Positions 46,530 through 56,111 of a stretch of 64,000 bases of DNA are shown piece after piece. The notes beneath the pieces are model-generated. The model saw only the letters and a list, made by a program, of their open reading frames with translations, ran no database searches and was not told where the DNA came from. Within the stretch, counting starts at the first letter, position 1. The number at the start of each line of letters is the position of its first letter. Source of the DNA: Clostridia bacterium (GTDB lineage: Bacteria; Bacillota; Clostridia; Christensenellales; Aristaeellaceae); the NCBI GenBank assembly GCA_017395685.1, contig JAFQOD010000018.1, forward strand, positions 1-64,000. Direction: 5' to 3'. Both the position numbers and the translations under genes were made by a program.

Positions 46530-49100
46530 ATGAAAAAGAAGAAGTTAATTGTACGCTTGCTTCCCTGGCTGATCCTGCTGGCGGCCTTGGCCTGCCTGGT
46601 GATCTTTGTGGGCATTCCGCTGTATGGCCCCAAGCCGGCAAGCACCCTGGAAAAGCCTGCGATTTACAGCTATGAGGGGAAAGAGAAGCAAATGACCATG
46701 GAAAATGATCATTTGCTGTTCGAATTCGATCCTGCTACCACCTATTTCAAGGTGACGGATAAAAAGAGCGGCCAGGTATGGCGCTCCAATCCTGAAAATG
46801 CAGATAAGGATCCCCTGGCCATTTCCAGCAACAAGGAAATGATGCAGTCCACCTTCATCGTCACCTATACCACCTCCGGCGGTAACGTGGATTTCAACAA
46901 TTTCAAGTATTCCATCCAGAATGGCAACTACGAAATCATTCAGCAGGATGATGGTTCCATCCGGGTGAATTACGCCGTAGGTAAAATTGAAAAGACTTAC
47001 CTGATTCCTACTGCCATCACCAAGGTGCGCTACGATGAAATCACCTCTCAGATGAAGAAAGCCACCGTAAAGAAGCTGAGCAGTAACTATTCTCTGTATG
47101 AGCCCTCCAAGCTGGATTCCAAGAAGAACAAGGATGAGATCATTGCCCTCTATCCCGAGGTGCTCAATCAGCCTTTGTACATCCTCAAATCCGGCACTTC
47201 TGAAACCAACAAGAAAAAGATTGAGGGATACTTCGCTGAAGGCGGCTATTCCCAGGAAGATTTCGAAATCGACCAGCAGCTGGTTGCCGGCAAGCGGGAA
47301 ACCAATGAGCCCGTATTCAATGTGAGCATGGTTTACCGGCTGGATGGGAAGGACCTGATTGTGGAAGTGCCCTATTCCGAAATCCGGTACAGGGAAGCCT
47401 ATCCCATCACCCAGCTGGCGGTGCTGCCCATGTTCGGTGCGGCAGATAACACGGAAGAAGGCTACATGTTCATTCCCGAGGGCGGCGGCGCCCTGATCGC
47501 CTATAACAATGGCAAGCTGAGCCAGAATTCCTACTATGCCAACATGTATGGCTGGGATTACGCCACCATGCGTGAACAGGTGATCAATGAAACCCGCAAT
47601 ATCTTCCCCGTGTTCGGCATGATTCGCAAGGATGCATCCTTCCTGTGCATGCTGGAGGGCGCCACCTCCTATGCCGGCATCCAGGCGGATATCAGCGGCC
47701 GCTACAACAGTTATAACTGGATGGGCGCGAAATACAACGTCATTCATTATGACAAGTATAATGTATCTGCCAAGACGGCCCAGCTGGTATACGTGTATGA
47801 AAAGAATGTGCCCGATGATACCATCATCCAGCGCTATCGTTTCATGGATACCGGCGATTATGTGGAACTGGCCAATGAATACGGCGAATACCTGCGTGCC
47901 TCCAATGAAAAGCTGAAGGATGCGGTCTCCTCCGCTGATGTGCCTGTTTCCGTGGAAATGCTGGGCGCCATTGATAAGACGGTTGTGAAATTTGGCCTGC
48001 CCATTGATTCTGTGGTGGCTACCACTACCTTTGCCCAGGCGCAGCAGATGCTGGAAGAATTGAAGGCCAGCGGCCTGAATAACCTGCAGGTGCGCATGAG
48101 CGGCTGGATGAACGGCGGCATCAATCAGAAGGTGCTTACCAGCGTGAATGTGCTCAATCAGCTGGGCGGCAAGGAAGATATGAACAAGCTGATTGCAGCG
48201 GCGAAGGAAAAGAATGTGCCTCTGTATTTTGACGGCATCTCCTGCTTCGCCTATGACAGCGGCATTACGGAAGGCTTTATTCCTTTCAATAATTCCGCCC
48301 GCTATACCACCCGTGAACAGGTCAAGATCGTTCCTTACGATGTCGTCATCTATCAGGAAGTGGATTGGTTTGATCCCTACTACCTGGTGCAGCCTGCCTA
48401 CGCCAAGGAAGGCGCCAATCGGCTGATCGCCCATCTGAAGGAAGCGGATGCCGCCGGTATCTCCTTTAGAGATATTGGCTACCTGCTCAGCGCTGACTAT
48501 AATCCCAAGGCGCTGGTCACCCGTGAAGAGGTGAAGGCCATGAACATCCAAACCATGAAGGATGCCCATGATGCCGGCCAGAGCGTGATGGTTCGCATGG
48601 GGAACGATTATGTGCTGCCCTATGCCGACATCATCACCGATATGGATCTGACGGGCACCCGCTATTCCCTCATCGATCAGACCATTCCCTTCTATCAGAT
48701 TGCCATCCACGGCATGAAGGATTACACCAGCGAATCCCTGACCACCACCGGCGATATGCGGCAGGAAGTGCTGAAAGCTGCTGAATACGGCAGCGGGCTG
48801 AATTTCACATTCATTGCGGAAAATGCCAAGATTCTGCAGGATACCTTCTATTCTGAATACTTTGGCAGCAATTACGCCAGCCGCGCTGATGAAGTGACCG
48901 CCCTTGCTCTCAAGTATCAGCAGGATATGGCCGGCCTCAATCAGCAGAAGATCGTTGCCCATCAGCAGATCACTGATACCCTTACCATGACCGGTTACGA
49001 GGACGGCACTCAGGTATACGTGAACTACAGCAAGCAGGATTGCGAATACGACGGCATTACCATTCCTGGCTACAGCTATCATGTGGAAAGGGGGAATTAA
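46530..49100 (+). CDS. DUF5696-type membrane-anchored protein
   Basis: This 856-residue protein has an N-terminal TM helix (about 8-30) and a large extracytoplasmic part. The first half (about 45-300) is beta-rich and begins with a segment comparing the substrate state (FEFDPATTYFKVTDKKSGQVW). The second half (about 330-850) has a barrel-like helix/strand alternation and aromatic patches. It resembles the DUF5696 family known from Clostridial and Paenibacillus sugar loci, of unknown function, possibly a glycan-active or binding protein. The ATG at 46530, 9 nt after AAGGAGGG, is preferred to the GTG at 46524. Confidence 0.75.
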   Translation: MKKKKLIVRLLPWLILLAALACLVIFVGIPLYGPKPASTLEKPAIYSYEGKEKQMTMENDHLLFEFDPATTYFKVTDKKSGQVWRSNPENADKDPLAISSNKEMMQSTFIVTYTTSGGNVDFNNFKYSIQNGNYEIIQQDDGSIRVNYAVGKIEKTYLIPTAITKVRYDEITSQMKKATVKKLSSNYSLYEPSKLDSKKNKDEIIALYPEVLNQPLYILKSGTSETNKKKIEGYFAEGGYSQEDFEIDQQLVAGKRETNEPVFNVSMVYRLDGKDLIVEVPYSEIRYREAYPITQLAVLPMFGAADNTEEGYMFIPEGGGALIAYNNGKLSQNSYYANMYGWDYATMREQVINETRNIFPVFGMIRKDASFLCMLEGATSYAGIQADISGRYNSYNWMGAKYNVIHYDKYNVSAKTAQLVYVYEKNVPDDTIIQRYRFMDTGDYVELANEYGEYLRASNEKLKDAVSSADVPVSVEMLGAIDKTVVKFGLPIDSVVATTTFAQAQQMLEELKASGLNNLQVRMSGWMNGGINQKVLTSVNVLNQLGGKEDMNKLIAAAKEKNVPLYFDGISCFAYDSGITEGFIPFNNSARYTTREQVKIVPYDVVIYQEVDWFDPYYLVQPAYAKEGANRLIAHLKEADAAGISFRDIGYLLSADYNPKALVTREEVKAMNIQTMKDAHDAGQSVMVRMGNDYVLPYADIITDMDLTGTRYSLIDQTIPFYQIAIHGMKDYTSESLTTTGDMRQEVLKAAEYGSGLNFTFIAENAKILQDTFYSEYFGSNYASRADEVTALALKYQQDMAGLNQQKIVAHQQITDTLTMTGYEDGTQVYVNYSKQDCEYDGITIPGYSYHVERGN

Positions 49101-49103
49101 GCG

Positions 49104-50084
49104 ATGAAAAAGGAAAGAGTGCTCCATGAGCACTGGTATGACGGCTTCCTGGATACTTTCAAGATTTATATTCCCGGCAATTCCACCTATCATACCATGC
49201 GTGCCCGCAATGCCCGTACCGGCACCTGGTTTATCCTGCCTTTCATCATTGGCTTCATCTTCTTCATGGGCAAGCCCATGATCGAATCCTTCATCATGAG
49301 CTTCAATAACGTGGTGCTGGTTCCTGGTCAGGGCTATGAGCAGACCCCCGTTGGCCTGAGCAATTTCAAGCATGCCCTGCTGGCCGACCCGGAATACAAT
49401 AAATTCCTGGTGGAAGAGATTGGCCAGATGGCCATCAACACCATCGCCACATTGGTGCTCAGCTTCGTGGTTGCGGTGATTCTCAATCAGAATTTCAAGG
49501 GCCGTCTGGCCTGCCGCGCCATCTTCTTCCTGCCGGTTATCCTTTCCTCCGGTGTACTGCCCGGCATCGAACATCAGAATGAATTCTATGATATGATGGC
49601 CGGCCTGGCCCAGAGCGTGGAAGAATCGGGCGGCGTGGATATTTCCGCATCACTGCAGGAATTGCTGGCTGTTTCCGGTGTGGGCGCCGGGGTATTCGAT
49701 GTGGTATTTACCATGATCGATTCCATTTACGATATCGTAATGGCCTCCGGTATCCAGATCATCGTATTCTTGTCCGGCCTGCAGGCCATCTCTCCCTCCC
49801 TCTATGAGGCGGCGGATGTGGAAGGCTGCTCTGCCTGGGAATCCTTCTGGAAGATCACCTTCCCCATGGTCAGCCCCCTGCTGCTGGTCAATTGCATCTA
49901 TACCATCATTGACTTCTTCATGAAGAATGATAACAAGGTAATGGAATTGATCTATCAGGTAACATACCAGGATATGAAGTTCGGTATTTCCGCTGCCATG
50001 AGCTGGATCTACTTCGGTATTGCCCTTGTCTTTATTGGTGTCAGCAGTTTCATTATCCGGAAGGCGGTGAAATCCTATGAGTAA
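49104..50084 (+). CDS. sugar ABC transporter permease with extracytoplasmic insert
   Basis: A 326-residue UgpA/LplB-type permease with the EAA loop YEAADVEGCSAWESFWKITFP. Between TM3 and TM4 there is an insert of about 50 polar residues (about 153-205, IEHQNEFYDMMAGLAQSVEE). This would lie outside the membrane, where a binding protein docks. It follows DUF5696 after 3 bp and overlaps the next permease by 8 bp. Confidence 0.9.
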   Translation: MKKERVLHEHWYDGFLDTFKIYIPGNSTYHTMRARNARTGTWFILPFIIGFIFFMGKPMIESFIMSFNNVVLVPGQGYEQTPVGLSNFKHALLADPEYNKFLVEEIGQMAINTIATLVLSFVVAVILNQNFKGRLACRAIFFLPVILSSGVLPGIEHQNEFYDMMAGLAQSVEESGGVDISASLQELLAVSGVGAGVFDVVFTMIDSIYDIVMASGIQIIVFLSGLQAISPSLYEAADVEGCSAWESFWKITFPMVSPLLLVNCIYTIIDFFMKNDNKVMELIYQVTYQDMKFGISAAMSWIYFGIALVFIGVSSFIIRKAVKSYE

Positions 50085-51087
50085 GAGCAAAACGGTATTC
50101 ATCGGCGCCAATAAGAGCTTCTGGGATCGTAATCGCCGCAGCGAAGGATATCTGCTGCGCCGTGAGGCAAAGCGGATTTGCGTATCCGTGATTCGCGGGC
50201 TGCTGATGTTCGGCATGTGCTTCATGATCATCCAGCCCATGCTGATGCGTTTTTCCACCGGCTTCATGGTGGAAAAGGATTTGTACGATTCCACGGTTGT
50301 GCTGCTGCCCCGGGAAGTGACGTGGGATAACTACAAGATCGTATTCGATCTGACCAATTTCCCCAAATCCATGCTTAACACCCTGTGGACGTCCCTGCTG
50401 GTATCTGTGCTGCAGGTGGCGGCATGCACCTTCGTATCCTATGGCTTCGCCCGGTATGATTTCCCGCTGAAGAAGCTGTGGTTCGGCTGCGTGGTTATGC
50501 TGATCGTGGTGCCCCCCACCACCATCCAGACCTCCCTGTATATGAATTTCGCCGCCTTTGATATCTTTGGTATTTTCAAGGCCCTTACCGGGAAAGCCGT
50601 GAACCTGCGCACCAGCATTACCCCCTACGTATTGATGAGCCTGACCTGTATGGGCTTGAAGAACGGCCTGTACATTTACATGCTGCGTCAGTACTTTAAG
50701 GGCGTTCCCAAGTCCCTGGAAGAGGCAGCCTTTGTGGATGGCTGCGGTACGCTGCATACCTTCACCAAGATCATGCTGCCCGACGCCATGCCTACCATCG
50801 CCAGTTGCTTCCTGTTCAGCTTCGTGTGGCAGTGGACGGATTTGTTCTATACCCGCAATTTCCTTTCCACCTATACCATTTACTCTGTGGAGCTTAGCTC
50901 CATCGTCAGCCGCATGAGTCGCTATTTCTCTGCGGACGCCAATGTGGCCGTGGTTGTGCCCGCCGGCCGTCAGCAGCAGCTGATTTCCATCGGCGTGCTC
51001 ATCTGCTGTATCCCCCTGATCATCCTGTATTGCTTCACCCAGAAGACCTTCGTCAAATCTCTGGCCATGACCGGCAGCAAGGAATAA
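50077..51087 (+). CDS. sugar ABC transporter permease (MalG/UgpE-like), second set
   Basis: This 336-residue permease has an EAA loop LEEAAFVDGCGTLHTFTKIMLP. It overlaps its partner by 8 bp and ends the first transcription unit of the locus. The binding protein at 51243 is its likely partner. No ATP-binding subunit is encoded in the window, so a shared MsmK/UgpC-type ATPase must serve both sets. Confidence 0.92.
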   Translation: MSKSKTVFIGANKSFWDRNRRSEGYLLRREAKRICVSVIRGLLMFGMCFMIIQPMLMRFSTGFMVEKDLYDSTVVLLPREVTWDNYKIVFDLTNFPKSMLNTLWTSLLVSVLQVAACTFVSYGFARYDFPLKKLWFGCVVMLIVVPPTTIQTSLYMNFAAFDIFGIFKALTGKAVNLRTSITPYVLMSLTCMGLKNGLYIYMLRQYFKGVPKSLEEAAFVDGCGTLHTFTKIMLPDAMPTIASCFLFSFVWQWTDLFYTRNFLSTYTIYSVELSSIVSRMSRYFSADANVAVVVPAGRQQQLISIGVLICCIPLIILYCFTQKTFVKSLAMTGSKE

Positions 51088-51114
51088 TAATACATTCAAT
51101 ACGCAAATTATGGC

Positions 51115-51143
51115 TTGATAAATTGTCTGGTTGGGTGTATAAT
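51115..51143 (+). promoter_or_regulatory. promoter of the second solute-binding protein
   Basis: TTGATA (51115-51120) and TATAAT (51138-51143) are 17 bp apart, giving a leader of about 95 nt. Confidence 0.8.
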
Positions 51144-51242
51144 GGTTCTATCGTACTCGGCTGTGCCGTATATCCCATTGTAACTATATGAACGACCTGT
51201 TTTCTTGGCGTTCATATGGAAAATAAAAAGGAGGAAACCACT

Positions 51243-52592
51243 ATGAAGAAACTGGTTGCTCTGCTTCTGGCTGTCATGATGCTCTCTGTGAGCGCCATGG
51301 CTCTGGCTGAAGCCCCCGAAGGTTATCCTGAAGTTGTTGCCGAAATGGTTCAGGCTGAAAAGCTCGAACTGACCATCTATGACTACTGGTCTGGCGAAGG
51401 CGCCCGCGCCGAAGAACCCACCGAAGAACAGCAGGCTCAGTACGACTATCGCGATTGGATCGAAGCTACCTACAATGTGAAGATCCATCAGAAGCAGGCT
51501 GGCGACTGGGGCACCTGCGCTCAGGAAATGATCAACTTCACCTCCGCTCCCGATGGCAGCCTGCGCGCCTACATCATCGAGCCCGGTAAGGTTGCTTCCC
51601 TGATCGACAATGGTATCGCTGCCAACTGGGGCGATTATGATTTCTCCGATGAAAAGTGGAATGAATTCACCATTGCTACCTACACCAACCAGGGCCGTGT
51701 ATACGGTGTTTCCACCGGCGTTACCGAACCCCGTGGCTGCATCTATTTCAACAAGCGTCTGCTGGAAGAAGCCGGCATCGATTGGGAAACCATCTATGAC
51801 ATGCAGGCTGAAGGCAAGTGGACTTGGGCCGCTTGGGAAGAACTGCTGAAGAAGACCACCCAGGATACCGACAACGACGGCGCTGTCGATAAGTGGGGCG
51901 TCTCCGGTTCCGGCGATGATATGTATGTTCTGGCCATCTACGGCAACGGCGGCTCTTTCTTCGATCTTGATGAAAACGGCAAGCTGTATCCCTCTATGAA
52001 CACCAACGAAGCCATCGAAGCCATGAACTGGGGCAAGACCATCCAGGCCAACTACTGGAAGCACACCCCCGCCGACGCCAGCTGGGATTGGTACAAGCAG
52101 TCCTGGAAGGCCGCTGAATTTGCTTTCTATGTATATCAGACCTACGGCGGCTTCAACGATGGCAGCGAAATGGCTGACATGGAAGACGAATGGGGCTGCG
52201 TTGCTTTCCCCGTTCCCAACGAAGGCGACCAGTACATCCACGTTGCTTCTGAAAACGTAACCCTGATCCCCAACGTATATTCTGAAGAAGATGTTAAGAA
52301 GATCGCTTTCTTCTATGATCTGTGGACCAACCCCACCCCCGGCTATGACGATGAAGACGCCTGGATCGGCAACAAGTACAACTACACCGACGAACGTGCT
52401 GTAGATGAAACTTATGCCATGCTCCGCGGCGAAGAAACCGTTCGCATCAACCGCGCTCTGTCTCTGGGCACCCAGAACGACGTGCTGGGCAGCAGCCTCC
52501 TGTGGGGCCTGGCTGGCGGCACCCCCGCTGAACTGATCGAAGCCGGCATGCCCGCTTGGCAGGCCCTGTGCGATGCCTTCAACGCGAAGTAA
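51243..52592 (+). CDS. secreted sugar ABC transporter solute-binding protein
   Basis: The 449-residue family 1 binding protein has a signal peptide (about 1-22, ending SAMALAEA) and no lipobox. An N-terminal segment reading LTIYDYWSGEG is typical of oligosaccharide binders. Ala and Glu codons (GCT, GAA) differ from the surrounding genes, which favour GCC, and suggest selection for very high expression. It has its own promoter and a strong terminator and a full AAGGAGG site. With no lipobox, retention must depend on the permease or on the large binding protein. Confidence 0.9.
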   Translation: MKKLVALLLAVMMLSVSAMALAEAPEGYPEVVAEMVQAEKLELTIYDYWSGEGARAEEPTEEQQAQYDYRDWIEATYNVKIHQKQAGDWGTCAQEMINFTSAPDGSLRAYIIEPGKVASLIDNGIAANWGDYDFSDEKWNEFTIATYTNQGRVYGVSTGVTEPRGCIYFNKRLLEEAGIDWETIYDMQAEGKWTWAAWEELLKKTTQDTDNDGAVDKWGVSGSGDDMYVLAIYGNGGSFFDLDENGKLYPSMNTNEAIEAMNWGKTIQANYWKHTPADASWDWYKQSWKAAEFAFYVYQTYGGFNDGSEMADMEDEWGCVAFPVPNEGDQYIHVASENVTLIPNVYSEEDVKKIAFFYDLWTNPTPGYDDEDAWIGNKYNYTDERAVDETYAMLRGEETVRINRALSLGTQNDVLGSSLLWGLAGGTPAELIEAGMPAWQALCDAFNAK

Positions 52593-52628
52593 TCATCGCA
52601 TTGGCTGAAATCAACAGCTCAATTATCC

Positions 52629-52659
52629 GGGCGCTGTGTGAAAGCACAGCGCCCTTTTT
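52629..52659 (+). terminator. terminator of the binding protein gene
   Basis: A perfect 10-bp GC-rich stem (GGGCGCTGTG with CACAGCGCCC) is followed by TTTTT. Confidence 0.92.
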
Positions 52660-52745
52660 ATATGCCATGATTTGATATTTTCTGATAGGATTTTGATAAT
52701 TTACAATATGCAAATTATACGCATATTTATGCATGGATTACATAC

Positions 52746-52775
52746 AAAAAATGCTCTCCGTAAAGGAGAGCATTT
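52746..52775 (-). terminator. terminator of the carboxypeptidase gene
   Basis: An 11-bp stem (AAATGCTCTCC and its complement) is followed by TTTTTT on the minus strand. The gap between the two convergent terminators (52660-52745) is AT-rich and empty. Confidence 0.85.
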
Positions 52776-52796
52776 GAATTTTTTCTTGAATTTGGA

Positions 52797-54296
52797 TTAC
52801 AGGGAATACAGATCGGTGAATTTTTCCTTCAGGTATGCCACATAATAGGCGGCGTCAAATTTGCCCTGGAAGGCCTTTTCCATCAGCACGCCGGGGGTAT
52901 AGAGGCAGCCGTGCTGCCAGATATTTTCTTCCAGCCACTTGCGTACAGGGCCCAGATCGCCCTTTTCCACGCTGCCATAGACATCGATGGTTTCCTGCAT
53001 CTTCCTGAGCAGCTGGGCGCCGTAGGCGGAGCCCAGAGCATAGGAGGGGAAATAGCCGAACATGCCGCCGGACCAATGGGTATCCTGCAATACGCCCCGG
53101 GTATCATCAGGCACATCCACGCCAAGATATTCCTTGTAAAGCCGGTTCCATTCCTGGGGCAGTTCCTTGGAAGTGATTTTGCCGTCGAAGAGGGCCTTTT
53201 CCAGCTCATACCGCACCATAATATGCTGGCAATAGGTCAGCTCGTCAGCCTCCGTTCTGATCAGAGAAGGATGGCTTTCATTGAAGGCCTTGTACAGCAT
53301 TTCATCATCAATGCCCTGAAGCTCAGGAAACAATTTGCGCAGTTCCGGCGCAATCAGGGATACAAAGGCCCGGCTGCGGCCGATGATATTTTCAAAGAAG
53401 CGGGATTGGCTTTCGTGTACGGCCATGGATACGCCGCCGCCCAGGCAGGTATAGGCGAATTCATCCTTTACGCCCATATCATACATGCCGTGGCCGCCTT
53501 CGTGTACCACGCTGTAGAGGGAAGAAAGCAGGTTATCTTCATGATAATGGGTGGTGATGCGGCAATCATACTTGGTGAAGCCGGTGGTGAAGGGATGCTC
53601 CGTTTCGGCAATCATGCAGTGATTGCGATCCATCCCCAGCACCTGCATCAGATAATCGGAAAGCTGCCGCTGTTTTTCGATGGGGGCATGGAAGCGCATG
53701 AAAGAAAGATCAGGCTGATTCTTGGAAGCGCATACGGCCTGGATCAGGGGCACCAGGCTCTCCCTCAGGGAAGCAAAGAAAGCATCGCAGGTGGCCCGGG
53801 TTAAGCCCTCTTCGTAGCTGTCCAGGCAATGCTCGTAGGCGTCCATTTCCGGATGGATATAGGCGGCAAAGCGCTTGTTGGCTGCCACGATCTGATCGAT
53901 GTAGGGGGCAAAGGCGGGATAATCATTTTCTGCCTTGGCCTTGTGCCATACATTTTCCGCTTCATTGACCAGCCGCTGATAGGCAACGAATTCCTCCATA
54001 GGGATTTTGCGCATTTCCACCAGGGATTTACGCATGAGGAATACCATCCGGCGATGGGCTTCATCCAATTCATCCTGGGCTTCCCACAATTGATTCAGCA
54101 GCTCTTCGGTCTCCTGGCAGGTGGTCAGCTTATAGCTTTCTTCGCTGAGGATGGCCAGGGTTTCCCCCCGGTTCTGGGCGGTACCGGCAGGGGCGACGGT
54201 CACGCCGTCAAAATAGATCAGGCCCATAGCATGATGATAGGCCGCCATTTTGCGCTGCAAAAGATCCAGCGCGGATAATGCTTGCTGTAATTCCAT
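52797..54296 (-). CDS. M32-family metallocarboxypeptidase
   Basis: The 499-residue thermostable-type carboxypeptidase trims C-terminal residues from peptides. It is largely helical, with the zinc-binding HEGGH motif in VVHEGGHGMYD and the family HESQSRFFEN and HPFTTGF segments. It has no signal peptide. It is monocistronic. Confidence 0.95.
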   Translation of the reverse strand: MELQQALSALDLLQRKMAAYHHAMGLIYFDGVTVAPAGTAQNRGETLAILSEESYKLTTCQETEELLNQLWEAQDELDEAHRRMVFLMRKSLVEMRKIPMEEFVAYQRLVNEAENVWHKAKAENDYPAFAPYIDQIVAANKRFAAYIHPEMDAYEHCLDSYEEGLTRATCDAFFASLRESLVPLIQAVCASKNQPDLSFMRFHAPIEKQRQLSDYLMQVLGMDRNHCMIAETEHPFTTGFTKYDCRITTHYHEDNLLSSLYSVVHEGGHGMYDMGVKDEFAYTCLGGGVSMAVHESQSRFFENIIGRSRAFVSLIAPELRKLFPELQGIDDEMLYKAFNESHPSLIRTEADELTYCQHIMVRYELEKALFDGKITSKELPQEWNRLYKEYLGVDVPDDTRGVLQDTHWSGGMFGYFPSYALGSAYGAQLLRKMQETIDVYGSVEKGDLGPVRKWLEENIWQHGCLYTPGVLMEKAFQGKFDAAYYVAYLKEKFTDLYSL

Positions 54297-54410
54297 GGAT
54301 ATATCCTCCCTTCGGTAATGATATCATTATAGCTCATTTTCCGGAAAAAGGCAATGCGGATGGTTGGAGAACAGGGCATAAAGAAAGCCCGGCCAAAGCT
54401 GGGCAATGCA

Positions 54411-55100
54411 TCAATCCTCCAGATGGCTGGGTTTTTCCTCGGGCATGGGCCCTTTTACAGCGATGGCAAATTTGATGGGCACGCCCCTTGCCGAATACAT
54501 CAATTCATGCTCGCTCATATAATTGGGGGTGAAGCCGCTGGCATGGAGATCCCGGGTGATATAGCGCACCTGGAAGCCGCATTCGGCGAAATATTCCAGA
54601 GAATCATCAAAAAGCTGATCATCATCCGTTTTGAACCAGATTTCGCCCCCGTCCACCAGGAAATCCCGATACTGCATCAGCTGCCGGGAATGGGTGAGGC
54701 GCCGCTTTTCATGCTTTTTCCGTTTGGTCCAGGGATTGCAGAACTGGATGTAAATCCGATCCACCCGGTCGCCGGAGCCCAGGTATTTATAGATATATTC
54801 GATATGCAGGGCGCTGATGATCACATTTTCCACGGGCTGGCCCTGATAGGCGGCCTCAATATTCCGCCGGGCGCTGCCCAGCACATCCCGTACCAGATCG
54901 ATCACCAGATAATTGATATCGGGATTATCCCGCACCATCTGGGCGGTGGATACCCCTTTACCGCAGCCCAATTCCACATGCAGGGGGGCCGGATGGGGGA
55001 ATTCCTCCGCCCATTTTCCTTTGCAGCTTTCAGGAAGCTCCCGGTAATAGGGGCAGCTTTCCAGCTCAGGGCGGGCCCAGGTTTTTCTTCTCATATGCAT
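54411..55100 (-). CDS. trmB: tRNA (guanine-46-N7)-methyltransferase
   Basis: The enzyme methylates G46 in the tRNA variable loop. The SAM-binding motif is VELGCGKGVSTAQM and the family signature is CNPWTKRKKHEKRRL, with YAECGF-like and TDDDQLFD elements. The ATG at 55100 after AAAGGAG gives 229 residues. An upstream TTG is an alternative. Confidence 0.94.
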   Translation of the reverse strand: MHMRRKTWARPELESCPYYRELPESCKGKWAEEFPHPAPLHVELGCGKGVSTAQMVRDNPDINYLVIDLVRDVLGSARRNIEAAYQGQPVENVIISALHIEYIYKYLGSGDRVDRIYIQFCNPWTKRKKHEKRRLTHSRQLMQYRDFLVDGGEIWFKTDDDQLFDDSLEYFAECGFQVRYITRDLHASGFTPNYMSEHELMYSARGVPIKFAIAVKGPMPEEKPSHLED

Positions 55101-55236
55101 GGGCGGTGATACTCCTTTGATTTGCAAATCTGTGGCGCAATGCCGTAAATAGAAATACGATGTATTCCTGCCGAATCCTGCCGGAATTCCAGAGAAAAAT
55201 GAAAATTCCGGCGGAAAATGGATCCCTGAAGGGGAG

Positions 55237-55272
55237 AAAAAAAGGGCTGCCCCGGAATCACCGAAGCAGCCC
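55237..55272 (-). terminator. terminator of the pentose-degradation operon
   Basis: A 7-bp stem (GGGCTGC with GCAGCCC, 15-base loop) is followed by seven Ts on the minus strand, 32 bp after the last stop codon. Confidence 0.75.
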
Positions 55273-55304
55273 GTGAATGATTTGAATAACGATAGGGAAG
55301 AGGA

Positions 55305-56096
55305 TCAGTGCATGAAACGGCCGCCGGTGATATTGATGGATTGGCCGGTGCAATCCTCAGCGGAAATGGTGAGGAAAGCAACCACGTCAGTCACATCTTC
55401 CATGGTGGCGAAGTGGCCGAGAGGCACCTTCTTTTCGTACATGGCGTTTACTTCCTCTTCACTGATGCCCAAATCACGGGCATAGGTCTGTACCACGGTG
55501 CCATCCCACATGCCGGTGCCCCGGATGATATCCGGGCAGACACAGTTGACATGCACATTATGTTCGGCGTATTCCTGGGCTAGGGACTGGGTCAGAATGA
55601 CGATGGCGCCTTTGGAGGAGCCATACACGGTCATCAGCTTGGAGCCGGTTTTGCCGGTTTTGCTGGAGAAATTGATGATCTTGCCTTCCCGGGCCTCACG
55701 CATGGAGCGAATGGCGCCCTGGATGCAGTTGACCGTACCGAACACATTGATGGAAAATACCCGCTGCCACATATCGGGGGTGGTATTTTCGAAGGCGCAG
55801 CTGCCGCCCACGCCGGCGCAATTGACCAGGGCATATACCGGGCCGGCTTCGGCCACAATGGCGTCAAAGCAGGCGATAACGGCGTCGTGATCCGTTACAT
55901 CCAGGATCTTTCCGGTGGCATCCCAGCCCTTTTCACGAAGGGCCTTAGCGGATTCCAACACCGTTTCACTGTAATCCAGCATATAGACCTTGGCGCCGTA
56001 GGAGGCATACCGGGTGGCAACCTCCAGGCCGATGGAGCGGGCAGAACCGGTTACAACGCAAACCCGTCCCTTGATATTATCAGGATTCAAGCTCAT
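55305..56096 (-). CDS. SDR-family sugar/polyol dehydrogenase 1
   Basis: A classical 263-residue short-chain dehydrogenase with TGSARSIG nucleotide loop, NCAGVGG, catalytic Ser in INFSSKTG, and YGSSK. It most resembles bacterial sugar-alcohol or 2-keto-sugar dehydrogenases, and the substrate cannot be assigned. It is the last gene of the operon, 15 bp after SDR 2. Confidence 0.82.
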   Translation of the reverse strand: MSLNPDNIKGRVCVVTGSARSIGLEVATRYASYGAKVYMLDYSETVLESAKALREKGWDATGKILDVTDHDAVIACFDAIVAEAGPVYALVNCAGVGGSCAFENTTPDMWQRVFSINVFGTVNCIQGAIRSMREAREGKIINFSSKTGKTGSKLMTVYGSSKGAIVILTQSLAQEYAEHNVHVNCVCPDIIRGTGMWDGTVVQTYARDLGISEEEVNAMYEKKVPLGHFATMEDVTDVVAFLTISAEDCTGQSINITGGRFMH

Positions 56097-56111
56097 GATC
56101 CAAAATCCTCC

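Noticed and set aside
46545..49574. 1009-codon minus-strand frame
   Set aside because: Shadow of the DUF5696 gene and following permease, with the same Gly/His/Ile-rich composition.
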